Assembly: GCA_903943975.1 (NCBI GenBank)
Contig: CAJAQB010000004.1
Location: 1-64,000 of the forward strand
Length of the DNA stretch: 64,000 nt
Reading direction: 5' to 3'
Origin: Synechococcus lacustris
GTDB taxonomy: Bacteria; Cyanobacteriota; Cyanobacteriia; PCC-6307; Cyanobiaceae
Below the pieces are notes generated by a model, which made no database searches, had not been told where the DNA came from, and worked only from the letters and a program-made list of their open reading frames with translations. Positions 35,373 to 47,129 of the stretch are shown piece after piece. The position numbers and the translations under genes were made by a program. The stretch's first letter is position 1. Each line of letters opens with the position of its first letter.

Positions 35373-36290
35373 TCAGGCCCCTTCGCGTATCACCTGTTCA
35401 AAGGTGCGCAGTAGTTCTGATTGATAGCGCTGTTTATTTTTTAGCATCCAGATAGGTTGCTTTGTGAGGGGGGCTTCGGCTATTTCGATTGGCCATAGTA
35501 GGCCCAGGGCTACTTCCTGTTGGATCATGGTTTCTGGTAGGGCGGCGCTTACTCCGCCTTGGAGTGCGATGGTTTTGACCATTTCGCTGCTGTTTAGCAC
35601 TAGTACAACGTTCAGTTCGTTGATATTTGTACCGGCTTGCTTTAGGGCGCTTTCTAGCATTTGTTGGGCTCCGGAGCCCTGCTCACGCATTACCCAAGGC
35701 GTGTTTGCTAATTGCTCTTTATTTACCTGCTTTACGCCGAACCAGGGGTGTCCTTTGCCTACGACTAGTTGAAGGTGCTCATGGCCTACTTCCTCTTTGT
35801 ATAGATGTAGCTCGGTGTTTTGTTGAGGCAGTTGCATCCCCCAGTCTCCACTCACAAAGCAAAGGTCAAATTTGCCTTGGAGTGTTCCATCGATTACTTG
35901 TTCTGCATTGGCCAGTGTGCAGCGAAGTTCAATCTGATTATGTTGATCACAGAAGTTTTTTAGCCGAGAAGGTAGCCAGTAATTGCCTACAGTAAGGCTG
36001 GCGGCTAGGTGGAGCTCCCCTTTTTTAAGAGCATTGAAATCCTGAAGCCCCCGTTCCACTAGATCTACGCCGTCCAGCAGGCGGCTGCCCTCCTGTTGCA
36101 GATATTCACCGGCATCGGTTAGTTCAACCCGACGGCCAATCCGGTGAAACAGCTTTACTCCATATTGTCCCTCTAGCTTGGATACGGAGGCACTTACTGC
36201 CGGTTGGGTGATGTAAAGGTCTTCGGCGGCGCGGCTGAAATGCAGATGCTTGGCCACTGCCATGAAAACCTGAAGTTGATCCAGATTCAT
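35373..36290 (-). CDS. LysR-type transcription regulator
   Basis: A 305-residue LysR regulator. The helix-turn-helix is FSRAAEDLYITQPAVSASVS and the effector domain begins near LHLAASLTVGNYWLP. It is closest in style to the CbbR/CysB/YeiE-type regulators. The neighbours (cysA on one side, an SLC13-type anion transporter on the other) suggest a sulfur- or carbon-related effector such as O-acetylserine, but the sequence alone cannot decide. It converges on cysA copy 2 with a 16-base gap. Confidence 0.87.
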   Translation of the reverse strand: MNLDQLQVFMAVAKHLHFSRAAEDLYITQPAVSASVSKLEGQYGVKLFHRIGRRVELTDAGEYLQQEGSRLLDGVDLVERGLQDFNALKKGELHLAASLTVGNYWLPSRLKNFCDQHNQIELRCTLANAEQVIDGTLQGKFDLCFVSGDWGMQLPQQNTELHLYKEEVGHEHLQLVVGKGHPWFGVKQVNKEQLANTPWVMREQGSGAQQMLESALKQAGTNINELNVVLVLNSSEMVKTIALQGGVSAALPETMIQQEVALGLLWPIEIAEAPLTKQPIWMLKNKQRYQSELLRTFEQVIREGA

Positions 36291-36458
36291 CGGTTTTTAT
36301 GGTCACAACTTTTCAGCTCAAGCGATACAGCCCTCTGGCTAATCCCCCTAGGGATCCCGGTCTCTACTGGCCTGCCGCCCTGGGCCGTTGTCAGCTTTTT
36401 TGCCATGGGCCACCAGCACTTGACCCATTATCACCTATAACCCGATCGACGCACCGTA

Positions 36459-38252
36459 TTAAAGCCTTAGTTGCAGGGCAAAGGCGGGGGTAAGCAGGCC
36501 TAGGGCCAGGGTGAGCGGTAGGCCCAGCCGCAGAAAATCGCCGAAGCTGTAGCACCCCAGGGAATAGACCATCGCGTTGGTTTGATAGCCGATTGGCGTG
36601 AGGAAGCTGTGGGAGGCCGCAAAGGTCATTACCGCCATGGCGGCAATGGCGCTTACTTCCAGGCCCTGGCAGAGCCCTAACCCCAGGGGCAGCATCAAGG
36701 TGATTGCCGCTTGATTCGAGAGCACCTCTGTGACCAGGGCCGTTAGGAGGTAAAGGCAAACCAGCAGGGCGTAGGGACTTAATAGTTGTGGATTTAACTG
36801 TTGCAGTTGCCTCACCAGGGCCAGGTCTAGGCCGGTGTGAGTGATCACCTTGGCGAGGGGCAGCAGGCTTGCCAGCAGGATCACCACATCCCAGCGCACG
36901 GCGGCATAGATCTCCTCGGCGGTGAGCACTTGGCTGGCCGCCAGCCCCACCACCGCCAGGAGCCCCCAGATCGGTAAGCCATCGCTGCGCCAGAGGGTGA
37001 GTAGTGCCACCATGGCAATCAGCCCCAGGGCCCAGGGCCTGCGATCGGCCCGGTCGAGGGGCATCGCAGTGCTATCGACCAGAAGCAGTTCGCGGCTGAT
37101 TTGCAGGGCTTTGATCGTTGCAGTGGGGCTTTGCAGTAACAGGGCGTCCCCCAGGCGCAGTTGCACCTGGCCGAGGCGATCCCGCAGCAATTCCCCCCCC
37201 CGGCGGATCGCCAACACCGAGGCGTTGAAGCGCTGGGCAAAGCGGCTATCCCTCAGGCTTTGGCCAATCAATTGGGAGCCCGCCGGCACCAGGGCTTCCA
37301 TGATCGACAGCTCGCTCTGTTGGGGGTCTTCCCCCACCGCCAGGCGCACCTGCAGTTCGGGGAGCAGCTCCAGGCCCTGTTGGGCTTGTAGGGCCAGCAG
37401 CCGTTGCTGTTCACCTTTCACCACCAGCACATCGTTGTCGCGCAACTGTTGGTTGCCGAGGGGAAGACTGATGTGTTCCCCTTCACGGATCAGGGCCAAC
37501 ACGCGCACATCAAAGCTGTGTTGCAAGAGGGAGGCGTCGATGCTTTTGCCGATCAGGGGTGAGGCGGCGGTCACCAGCAGTTCGCTGAGGTAGTTGCCCA
37601 GGCCGTAGTCCTGTTCCAGTTCCTGGGGGCGGGGTTGGCTGGGGCCAGAGTGCAGGGCCAGGGGGGCCACCAGCAGCAAAATTGCCAGGCCACAGATGTA
37701 GGTGGCGAGCGCCAGGGGGGTGAACTGCAACAGCCCGAAGCTGCCATAGCCCAATTGCAGCGAAAGACTGCTGGCCACCAGGTTGGTGGAGCTGCCTAAC
37801 AGGGTGCCCACCCCCGCCAGGATCGTGAGGAAGGAGAGGGGCATCAGCAGGCGGGCGGGGGAGAGGCCCAGCCGGTGGCTCCAGCGTTCCACCACTGGAA
37901 TAAACATCGCCACCACGGCGGTGTTACTGAGCACGGCACTGAGGGGACCCACCACCAGCCCTAGGGCCAGTAACTGTTGGCGCAGGGAGCTGCCCCCCGC
38001 CTGGATTAACCAGCGCTCCAGGGGTTCAAGGGCGCCGGTGCGCACCACCGCGGCACTCAACACAAACATCACGGCCACGGTCACAGTGGCGGGATTGGCA
38101 AAGCCCAGCAGGGCCTCCTCGGGGCTGAGCCAGCCCTGCAGCACGGCGGCCACGCAGCCGCCCATCGCTAGCAGTTCTAAAGGCAGTCGTTTCGTTAGGA
38201 AGCCCCCTAGGGCGCCAAGGGCCAGGGGCAGTGCCAGCCAAGAAAGGGTCAT
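36459..38252 (-). CDS. SLC13-family anion transporter with TrkA-C domains (SAC1-like)
   Basis: A 597-residue transporter: an N-terminal group of hydrophobic helices (LSNTAVVAMFIPVVERWSHR, the SLC13 motif), two soluble TrkA-C domains in the middle (about 200-370: ISLPLGNQQLRDNDVLVVKG and LVPAGSQLIGQSLRDSRFA), then further helices (VTEVLSNQAAITLMLPLGLG). This is the layout of the SAC1/SLT sulfate transporters or sensors of algae and of many cyanobacterial sulfate-responsive permeases. Sodium-sulfate import or sulfur sensing is likely. I start at MTLSWLALPL (38252); the longer in-frame start has 110 extra non-hydrophobic residues that overlap the divergent gene. Confidence 0.86.
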   Translation of the reverse strand: MTLSWLALPLALGALGGFLTKRLPLELLAMGGCVAAVLQGWLSPEEALLGFANPATVTVAVMFVLSAAVVRTGALEPLERWLIQAGGSSLRQQLLALGLVVGPLSAVLSNTAVVAMFIPVVERWSHRLGLSPARLLMPLSFLTILAGVGTLLGSSTNLVASSLSLQLGYGSFGLLQFTPLALATYICGLAILLLVAPLALHSGPSQPRPQELEQDYGLGNYLSELLVTAASPLIGKSIDASLLQHSFDVRVLALIREGEHISLPLGNQQLRDNDVLVVKGEQQRLLALQAQQGLELLPELQVRLAVGEDPQQSELSIMEALVPAGSQLIGQSLRDSRFAQRFNASVLAIRRGGELLRDRLGQVQLRLGDALLLQSPTATIKALQISRELLLVDSTAMPLDRADRRPWALGLIAMVALLTLWRSDGLPIWGLLAVVGLAASQVLTAEEIYAAVRWDVVILLASLLPLAKVITHTGLDLALVRQLQQLNPQLLSPYALLVCLYLLTALVTEVLSNQAAITLMLPLGLGLCQGLEVSAIAAMAVMTFAASHSFLTPIGYQTNAMVYSLGCYSFGDFLRLGLPLTLALGLLTPAFALQLRL

Positions 38253-38268
38253 CAATGGCGGAAAAATA

Positions 38269-38790
38269 ATGGCGCTAGAAGGGGGAGAAGCCAGCGGGGC
38301 AGTGGATATGGGTACAAAAGCCGATCGGGATTCAGGGGATGAGGTTAGATTGCCGGACTCTCGAGCTTCCCGGTGGCCGCTTATGCAAATGCTGGCGGCG
38401 GTTTCCCGGTTGAGGCGGTTTCTGCAGGAAGGTAATCCTTTCGCCCGGTTGGGGGCTTTGCTGCTGTTGGCCCTGGGCTGGTTGCTATCTCCCTTCTGCT
38501 GGTGGAACGATTTGGTTTTCAATCTGCCCCTGGCCTGGGGGCTGGGGAAATTATTGGCGCTCGCAAATCCCCTCTGGTTCACCCCTGGCTTGGTGCTGGG
38601 TTACTGGGGCAGCAATGTGGCGGGAATTCTGCTGATGCAATCCAGTGCCATGGAGATCTTTCATGACAGTGATAAGCCCCGGCGGCGGGCCCGTGAACTG
38701 CTCATCGGTTTGGCAAGTTCAACACTTTATTCCCTAGTGATTGTATTTCTTGTGAAGCTGGAGATTCTCCATTTTCCGCAGATTGGCTGA
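38269..38790 (+). CDS. Conserved small membrane protein
   Basis: A 173-residue protein that I do not recognise. The N-terminal about 45 residues are hydrophilic; then come three hydrophobic helices (LGALLLLALGWLLSPF, LWFTPGLVLGYWGSNVAGIL, LIGLASSTLYSLVIVFLV). The region EIFHDSDKPRRRARE between helices is charged. It diverges from the SLC13 gene with only 16 bases between starts, so they must share a promoter region. Its last 89 bases overlap the end of the TerC gene on the other strand. The start could also be the ATG at 38308. Confidence 0.6.
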   Translation: MALEGGEASGAVDMGTKADRDSGDEVRLPDSRASRWPLMQMLAAVSRLRRFLQEGNPFARLGALLLLALGWLLSPFCWWNDLVFNLPLAWGLGKLLALANPLWFTPGLVLGYWGSNVAGILLMQSSAMEIFHDSDKPRRRARELLIGLASSTLYSLVIVFLVKLEILHFPQIG

Positions 38791-39481
38791 ATCCCCAGAG
38801 AAAGAATAAAGCGATCATTCCCATCATTAAGCCTTCGTCGGGGACCAGGGCTGGGGCTAAAGCTTTGGCGACAAGTTTTAGTCCAACACTGAAAACTGTG
38901 AGATAAGCTGCGTTCTTAAGGTTGCTGAATCTATCCATCCAGCCGATCACCCAGCCCGCCAGAAATCGCAGCATCAGCACCCCTATGCCAGCCCCTGTAA
39001 GCACCAGCCAGCGCTCCTGGGTTACGGCAATGGCAGCGCTGACGCTGTCAAGGGAGAAGGCTAGGTCGGTGAGCGCCACCAAGCCAATCAGCCGCAGGGA
39101 AAGGCCTGGGCCCCCAGCCTGGGCTCGAGCATTGCTGGCATCGGCTGCTTGGCCGCTGAGTTCCCCTTGAAAATGTTGGCTGGCCAACCAGATCAAATAG
39201 GCCCCCCCGATCAAGCCAATTACGTTGTAACGCATGATCCAGATGGCCAGCAGGATCATCAAAATCCTAAATAGGAAGGCAAGCACCAAGCCCCAGTTCA
39301 AGACCCGTTGTTGTAGGGCTGGCTCCTGATCCTTTACCAGGCCCGCCAGGGCCAGGGCATTGTCGGCAGACAACACGGCTTCCAGCAGACCCAGGGAGGC
39401 AATTGTTCCCAGCTTGCCCAGGATTAATTGGGGATCTAGCTCAGTCCACCAGGATGCTATTTGTAAAATCAAAGGGAACAT
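38702..39481 (-). CDS. TerC-family membrane protein
   Basis: A 259-residue TerC protein with seven to nine hydrophobic helices and the family signature LLEAVLSADNALALAGLVKD at the N-terminus and ALTDLAFSLDSVSAAIAVT later, whose acidic residues in membrane helices are thought to bind metal. Relatives export manganese. I start at MFPLILQIASWW; this overlaps the DUF202 gene end by 41 bases. It and the next three genes are contiguous on the minus strand. Confidence 0.88.
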   Translation of the reverse strand: MFPLILQIASWWTELDPQLILGKLGTIASLGLLEAVLSADNALALAGLVKDQEPALQQRVLNWGLVLAFLFRILMILLAIWIMRYNVIGLIGGAYLIWLASQHFQGELSGQAADASNARAQAGGPGLSLRLIGLVALTDLAFSLDSVSAAIAVTQERWLVLTGAGIGVLMLRFLAGWVIGWMDRFSNLKNAAYLTVFSVGLKLVAKALAPALVPDEGLMMGMIALFFLWGFSQSAENGESPASQEIQSLGNKVLNLPNR

Positions 39482-39845
39482 TGAACACATACAAAACAAC
39501 AAAGAAGCCCAGGCCCACCAGCACAAGGCTGGAGAAAAATACCCAAATATCTGGGGGGTTGTAGGTGTCGGCTTCGATGTCGTTGCGCACATTGAAGTAG
39601 TGCACAGAGGACAGTCCCACCATCACCAGCCCCACCAGGGAGAAGGCCAGGCCCAGTTTCCAGCCGTTGCCTGGCCCCTGGGGGGCCAGGGGTGGCTTCA
39701 GCAGCCGGATCCGCACAATCAGCACGCCGAAGCCGAGCAGAGAGATGCCGCTGCGCATCCAGGCGAGGTAAGTGCGTTCGTTTGCCAGGTGGTCGCGCAC
39801 CCGGTTGGGATTGCGACGCTCTGGCAGCAGTGATCCTTCAGTCAA
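39441..39845 (-). CDS. DUF202 (YidH-like) membrane protein
   Basis: A 134-residue protein with the DUF202 signature RDHLANERTYLAWMRSGISL near the N-terminus followed by three hydrophobic helices. YidH-type proteins are often found in stress or metal clusters, but their role is unknown. It overlaps the upstream secreted-protein gene by eight bases and the TerC gene by 41, so the group forms one tight operon. Confidence 0.85.
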   Translation of the reverse strand: MTEGSLLPERRNPNRVRDHLANERTYLAWMRSGISLLGFGVLIVRIRLLKPPLAPQGPGNGWKLGLAFSLVGLVMVGLSSVHYFNVRNDIEADTYNPPDIWVFFSSLVLVGLGFFVVLYVFNVPFDFTNSILVD

Positions 39846-40494
39846 CGGGGGCGGTCTCCCTTTCGAGGTCGAGCTTGCTTTGGTCGAGGTTGGGCAGGCT
39901 TGCCAGCCCCTTGACCTGGGCCGCCACGGAGAAGGCCGGCAGGCTGAGGCTGTAGGTATCGGCCTGTTCGGGGTTGTCGGTCACGCTCAGCACCTCCCCA
40001 TCAAGCACCCTTGCCACCCGGGGGGCTTGGGCCGCAGCGGCCTTGCCGTTTTCACCCCAGCTCAGGTTTACATTGGCGGGTACATAGAGACCCACCACGT
40101 TGTAGTCATCGTCTGTGCTGTTGCCTGGGGCAAGCACATAGAAGTTGGCAGCTTGGCTGGGAAGTTCTTTTTTATAGCGGGCAAATATACCAACGCTATG
40201 GCTGCTTTCATTGCTGATCTGGGCGCGGTCGTCGGAGTTGGCGATCGTTTGCTCTAGTAGTTGAAGATCGGCAAGGCGCTGTTGTTGATCGGGGCTGAGG
40301 GGACGGCTGGAGCTGCCGGGCAACGGTTGCAGACTTTTCAATTCGGCGGCCACCTCCCCATAGGATTCACTGCTTAGATAGTGACCGGCATCAGCAAAGG
40401 CGGGAGCGCTAGGCAGCAGCCAGGTCAACAGGGAGAGGAGCAGGGCTCCGATGGTGGCGAAAACAGTGGTCAGCATGGTTCGTAGGGGGTTCAT
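39838..40494 (-). CDS. Secreted hypothetical protein
   Basis: A 218-residue protein with an N-terminal signal peptide (LLLSLLTWLLPSAPAFA, cleavage at AFADA). The mature part begins with a helical hydrophilic region and then a beta-rich part (ANFYVLAPGNSTDDDYNVVG, LYVPANVNLSW). I do not recognise the family. It is in a tight group with DUF202 and TerC proteins, with a CadD-like transporter 32 bases upstream; a periplasmic partner of a metal or thiol transport group is a guess from position only. Confidence 0.6.
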   Translation of the reverse strand: MNPLRTMLTTVFATIGALLLSLLTWLLPSAPAFADAGHYLSSESYGEVAAELKSLQPLPGSSSRPLSPDQQQRLADLQLLEQTIANSDDRAQISNESSHSVGIFARYKKELPSQAANFYVLAPGNSTDDDYNVVGLYVPANVNLSWGENGKAAAAQAPRVARVLDGEVLSVTDNPEQADTYSLSLPAFSVAAQVKGLASLPNLDQSKLDLERETAPVD

Positions 40495-40525
40495 TGGAAA
40501 AGGGGGGAAGGGGTTGGTGGCTGGA

Positions 40526-41281
40526 TTAACGGCTGCGGAGCAAAGCCATGCCTGGCTGTAGCAATTCCCCCAGTTGTCGTGTGAGGGAGAGCAGCATTAG
40601 GCCTACGCAGCTGATGGCAAATACCGCAAGACCACGCTGTTCAAGCGTGTGGCTATCTACTAGAATCAGTACCCCGAGGCCGATCAGCACCACGGGAATC
40701 AATTGGCTACCATTTTGCTTGAGTAGCTGGGCTAGTATGGGGGCCTGGGTGAGCTTCCAGGCGACCAAACACCAGATCCCCATCAACAGGCCAAAGATAA
40801 TCAAAGTGATTAGTAATTGACCACTATTTTCATGGGCCATCAGCGGCATATAAACGCTGATGTTGTCACTGCCGTTAGCCATGGTTACCGAGGCAACTCC
40901 GATGACTTCCGCCAAGGGCCAGCCCTCCAACTTTCCCCAGGGGGAGTTGCTAGAAAGCTCTTCGCTTTCAGTGGGTGCCGCTTCCAGCCGTTCGATGAGT
41001 TGGCTGATGCCCAGGCTGATGGGCAGCAAGCCCAGCAGGCCAATCCAAGGGCCCGGCAGCATTGTGCCGCCCCAGAAACCCACCAGGCTCACGGCCACCA
41101 GCACGGAAAATCCGAGAAACTGACCGGCCACCACATGACCCACCTTCAGGCGTTGATCCACCCGGGAGAAAAACAACAACAACAGAAAGATGTCGTCGAG
41201 ATTGGTGGCAAAAAAAGCGGTAATGGCAGAAACAACAGTGTTGAGAAGGTTGTCGATGCCGGGCAGAATCAGGTGATTCAC
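40526..41281 (-). CDS. CadD-family transporter (copy 1)
   Basis: A 251-residue LysE-superfamily protein of the cadmium-resistance (CadD) type, with about six helices and the signature ITAFFATNLDDIFLLLLFFS at the N-terminus and VTMANGSDNISVYMPLMA in the middle, both with the conserved Asn-Asp pairs. CadD proteins export cadmium or small cations. The cytoplasmic loop between helices 3 and 4 is acidic. The start codon is GTG. A second, more diverged copy lies at 51.1-51.8 kb, also next to sulfur genes. Confidence 0.84.
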   Translation of the reverse strand: MNHLILPGIDNLLNTVVSAITAFFATNLDDIFLLLLFFSRVDQRLKVGHVVAGQFLGFSVLVAVSLVGFWGGTMLPGPWIGLLGLLPISLGISQLIERLEAAPTESEELSSNSPWGKLEGWPLAEVIGVASVTMANGSDNISVYMPLMAHENSGQLLITLIIFGLLMGIWCLVAWKLTQAPILAQLLKQNGSQLIPVVLIGLGVLILVDSHTLEQRGLAVFAISCVGLMLLSLTRQLGELLQPGMALLRSR

Positions 41282-41441
41282 AAATGTTGATGGCCTGGGT
41301 TTCTGTTGAGAATCTATGAATCACCCCCTGAAAGAGCAACTGCGATCGCTTCTGTTATGGATCACTGCCGCTTATCGTGGAGTTGTCTCAACTACCCTGC
41401 CCCCCAGGGGGGGTGTGCGTATCGTCGCTCCTGAGTGAGCG

Positions 41442-42329
41442 GTGCTCGCCTTGGATGCCCTAGCCCCAGCGTTGTTGCCTTCTACCCAGCCCAAGGCTGG
41501 CCTCGGGGCTGGCAAGGTGGAGCGGATTCGCAATGCCCTGTCTGCCCTGCGGTTGTTTGTGATCCTGTTGGGGCTGGTGTTGCTCAGTCGCTTTTTTGTG
41601 GTGGTGCCCGCAGGGGAGCGGGGGGTGCTGCTGCGTTTCGGTGCCGTGCAGCAGCAGGTGTTAGCTGAGGGGCTTCATCCGCTTCTGCCGGTGGTTTATA
41701 GCGTTCGCCCCCTGAGTGTGCGGGTGCAATCCCTGCCCTTGGCGGTGACGGCAGCCTCCCGGGATCTCCAGGATGTGGCCGCCCAGGTGGCGGTGCGTTG
41801 GCATATAGATGCCGACCAGGTAAATCGGGTGTTTTCTCGCCTGGGCGATGGCAGCCAGGTGGCGGCGGTGGTGATCCAGCCGGCGATTGAAGATGGGGTG
41901 AAGGCGGTGTTTGCCCGCTTCAGCGCTGAGCAGTTGGTCACCGAGCGGGATCAGCTGAGGGAGCTGCTTTCAGGCCTGTTGCAGGAAAGGCTCAGCTCCT
42001 ATGACCTGGTGCTGGATGGGGTGGATTTGCTTCAGTTTGATTTTTCTGATCATTTTCGCCAGGCGGTGGAGGAGAAACAGGTGGCGGAGCAGAACGCCAA
42101 ACGGGCGCAATTTGAAGCGTTGCGGGCCCAACGGCTGGCTGAGGCCCGGGTCTTTCAGGCCCAGGGGGAAGCCCAGGCCCAGGAACTGCTTCAAACCGGT
42201 CTCACCCCCGCTGTGCTGCAGCGTCAGACCATTGAAAAGTGGAATGGCCATCTGCCACTGGTGGTGGGTGCCGACTCCGTGCGGGGCTTGGATATGAAAT
42301 CCCTGCTGAAATTAGACCGCAAGGCGTAG
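41442..42329 (+). CDS. Prohibitin-like SPFH-domain membrane protein
   Basis: A 295-residue band-7/SPFH protein. One N-terminal helix (LFVILLGLVLLSRFFVV) is followed by the SPFH domain (PAGERGVLLRFGAV, GLHPLLPVVYSVRPLSVRVQ) and a long charged coiled coil (VEEKQVAEQNAKRAQFEALR, GEAQAQELLQ). Such proteins form ring scaffolds that guard membrane proteases or organise lipid domains. The start is GTG at 41442. A membrane rhodanese-like gene follows after 101 bases. Confidence 0.9.
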   Translation: MLALDALAPALLPSTQPKAGLGAGKVERIRNALSALRLFVILLGLVLLSRFFVVVPAGERGVLLRFGAVQQQVLAEGLHPLLPVVYSVRPLSVRVQSLPLAVTAASRDLQDVAAQVAVRWHIDADQVNRVFSRLGDGSQVAAVVIQPAIEDGVKAVFARFSAEQLVTERDQLRELLSGLLQERLSSYDLVLDGVDLLQFDFSDHFRQAVEEKQVAEQNAKRAQFEALRAQRLAEARVFQAQGEAQAQELLQTGLTPAVLQRQTIEKWNGHLPLVVGADSVRGLDMKSLLKLDRKA

Positions 42330-42430
42330 CCGAAGCCAGCTGGTTCCAGGATACAGCGGTTTGTCACCCGGAATACCGGTGAATCGTTGGATCTGCTGCA
42401 GCATGGGTTTAATTCAGCTGAGGTGGTGAC

Positions 42431-45362
<2,932 letters not shown>

Positions 45363-45377
45363 GTAGCAGTGCTTAAG

Positions 45378-45725
45378 TTATTGGCGAGTTAGGGCCCAGG
45401 GCCAATCCCTGAGGCCCCCCTGCAGTGAGAACACAGCGCTGTAGCCAATCTGCTGGAGGGCAAGGGCGGCGAGGGCGCTGCGGTTGCCGCGGGCGCAGTA
45501 GATAACGATTGCTTGTTGACGGTTGGGGGCAATGCCAGCAGCTTGCAGGGGCAGGCTGGCGCCATTCACCCGCAGGGCTCCTGGCAGTCGCCCCAGGGCA
45601 AATTCATCAGCTTCGCGCACATCCAGCACCAGGGCCCCCGCTTCGATTAATTTCCTGGCTTGGGACGCAGTTACTTCACTAATGTGGGCTTTGGCAGCGT
45701 TGATGGCAGCGGCAGTTGTTACCAT
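45378..45725 (-). CDS. Single-domain rhodanese
   Basis: A 115-residue rhodanese with the active-site loop YCARGNRSA (Cys77) and the N-terminal LVLDVREADEFALGRLPGA. It moves sulfane sulfur between carriers such as persulfides. It has no signal peptide and should be cytoplasmic, in contrast to the two-domain secreted rhodanese encoded just to the right. It overlaps a small membrane-protein frame by seven bases. Confidence 0.92.
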   Translation of the reverse strand: MVTTAAAINAAKAHISEVTASQARKLIEAGALVLDVREADEFALGRLPGALRVNGASLPLQAAGIAPNRQQAIVIYCARGNRSALAALALQQIGYSAVFSLQGGLRDWPWALTRQ

Positions 45726-45937
45726 TTTATAAGTTTAATAGTGTGAATAGAAAAGCTTGATTTGAGCCCAAGCCAGCCGTTGGCTAGTTTTGGGAAGGCA
45801 TGGCTGCTGTCGCTGTTGCGCAGCAGTGCCAGGGCTAACAGAATTAGTGGTAGCCCGATGCCAACAGGGGCTGTTGGTAGCCCGATCATTAGTAGAAATG
45901 TGGGCCCAATGTTGTTGGGGATTGGCGTTATGGCCAT
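45719..45937 (-). CDS. Possible small membrane protein (72 aa)
   Basis: A 72-residue frame between two rhodanese genes on the same strand. It has two hydrophobic stretches (IGPTFLLMIGLPTAP and GIGLPLILLALALLRNSD) and a hydrophilic tail. I do not recognise it. The seven-base overlap with the next gene and 17-base gap to the previous one suit an operon member, but the codon choice is weaker than that of its neighbours, so it may be chance. Confidence 0.4.
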   Translation of the reverse strand: MAITPIPNNIGPTFLLMIGLPTAPVGIGLPLILLALALLRNSDSSHAFPKLANGWLGLKSSFSIHTIKLIKW

Positions 45938-45954
45938 GGCAGCTGTTTATTGCT

Positions 45955-46947
45955 TCAGTGGGCTTGGCTCGGATCAGGGCCGGTTTCTAGGGGCAACTTG
46001 GTGGCGCTGTATTCAGTCCAGGAGCCCTCGTAAATCTTCACATTCGGGTATTTGAGCAGATGCTTCAACACTAGGAATTGCAGGCTGGCTTCCCGGCCAG
46101 TGCTGCAGGAAATGATCACGGTTTTGTCTGGAGTTACCCCGCGGCTTACAAATACTTTGCGGAGATCATCTAGGGATTTGAGTTGACTGGCATTCTGCTG
46201 GGTTGCGTCGGGATTATTGGCTTCTGTAAGTTGTTGCCAGGGGAGATTGATGGCGCCTGGGATGTGGCCATTGCGCTGGAAGCTTTGATCAATTCCTTCG
46301 TATTGGGCCTTCGGCCGGGGATCAACAATGATGACGTCTTTTTTGCCAATTAGGGGGCTGAGTTCAGGCAGCTTAATTGCTAGGCCCTGAACTGCTGTGG
46401 GCTTGAAGCTTACTTGTTGATAGCTGGGGTAGATTTTTGTGGTGGGTGAACCACTATTCTTGTATCCGGTATAACCGCCATTTACTAAGGCGATTTTGGG
46501 GATACCGCTCTTTTCAAGGGTGTAGGCGGCGAGGGTGGCGCCAAGGATGTTGCTGCCATCTGAGTAAACAAGGACGGAATCTTTGTTGCCGATGCCGGCC
46601 CGGCCAAATAGGGAGGCAAGCTCAGGGGCAGCCCAGATCTGGAAGGGCAGCTTTCCGTTGGGTCCCCGCAGGGTTTGTTCGGCTAGATGCACCGCCTGGG
46701 GCAGGTGGCCATTGATGTAGTCGAGGGGGGGCACAGTGCGTACGTCGAGCACTTTCCAGCGGCCAGAGTTTGCGGCGGCGGCGGCTTCAGTGGGGCTCAG
46801 CCATTCCAGGTTCGTGCTGCTGCTGGGCACGATGCTTTCGCCGCTGGGCCCGGGTGCTGCCTTCAGACCTGGGGCTGCCAGGCTGGTAATAACAGCAGTG
46901 GCCAGGGTGGCCAAGGCGGCCCGAGGAGACACAGAGAGGAAAGCCAT
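45955..46947 (-). CDS. Secreted two-domain rhodanese (thiosulfate sulfurtransferase)
   Basis: A 330-residue protein with a signal peptide (TLATAVITSLAAPGLKAAPG) and two rhodanese domains. The first (about 45-175) has DVRTVPPLDYINGHLPQAVH but reads VYSDGSNILGA at the active-site position, so it is the usual inactive half. The second has DPRPKAQYEGI and the active CSTGREASL (Cys281). It should act in the periplasm on thiosulfate or persulfide. It is the first gene of a small minus-strand group of sulfur-transfer genes. Confidence 0.9.
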   Translation of the reverse strand: MAFLSVSPRAALATLATAVITSLAAPGLKAAPGPSGESIVPSSSTNLEWLSPTEAAAAANSGRWKVLDVRTVPPLDYINGHLPQAVHLAEQTLRGPNGKLPFQIWAAPELASLFGRAGIGNKDSVLVYSDGSNILGATLAAYTLEKSGIPKIALVNGGYTGYKNSGSPTTKIYPSYQQVSFKPTAVQGLAIKLPELSPLIGKKDVIIVDPRPKAQYEGIDQSFQRNGHIPGAINLPWQQLTEANNPDATQQNASQLKSLDDLRKVFVSRGVTPDKTVIISCSTGREASLQFLVLKHLLKYPNVKIYEGSWTEYSATKLPLETGPDPSQAH

Positions 46948-47054
46948 TGGTAAAGACCCTTAACCCGAGCGGGAAATCGTGGTTAGCTTAGGGCTTGCTT
47001 GGGCCGGGGTATGTGCTTCGGATTACTTTTCCCGAGCCTAGGCAAAGTTGTAGC

Positions 47055-47082
47055 AAAAAAAGAGCGGGCACCTTGGCCCGCT
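47055..47082 (-). terminator. Terminator after glycosyltransferase gene
   Basis: On the minus strand AGCGGGC pairs perfectly with GCCCGCT around a six-base loop and is followed by seven T. It lies 48 bases past the stop of the glycosyltransferase gene and before the secreted rhodanese promoter. Confidence 0.88.
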
Positions 47083-47129
47083 GCTATCTATTGCCAGTGT
47101 TTGAGGACCTAGGCTCAATCACCGTAGGC

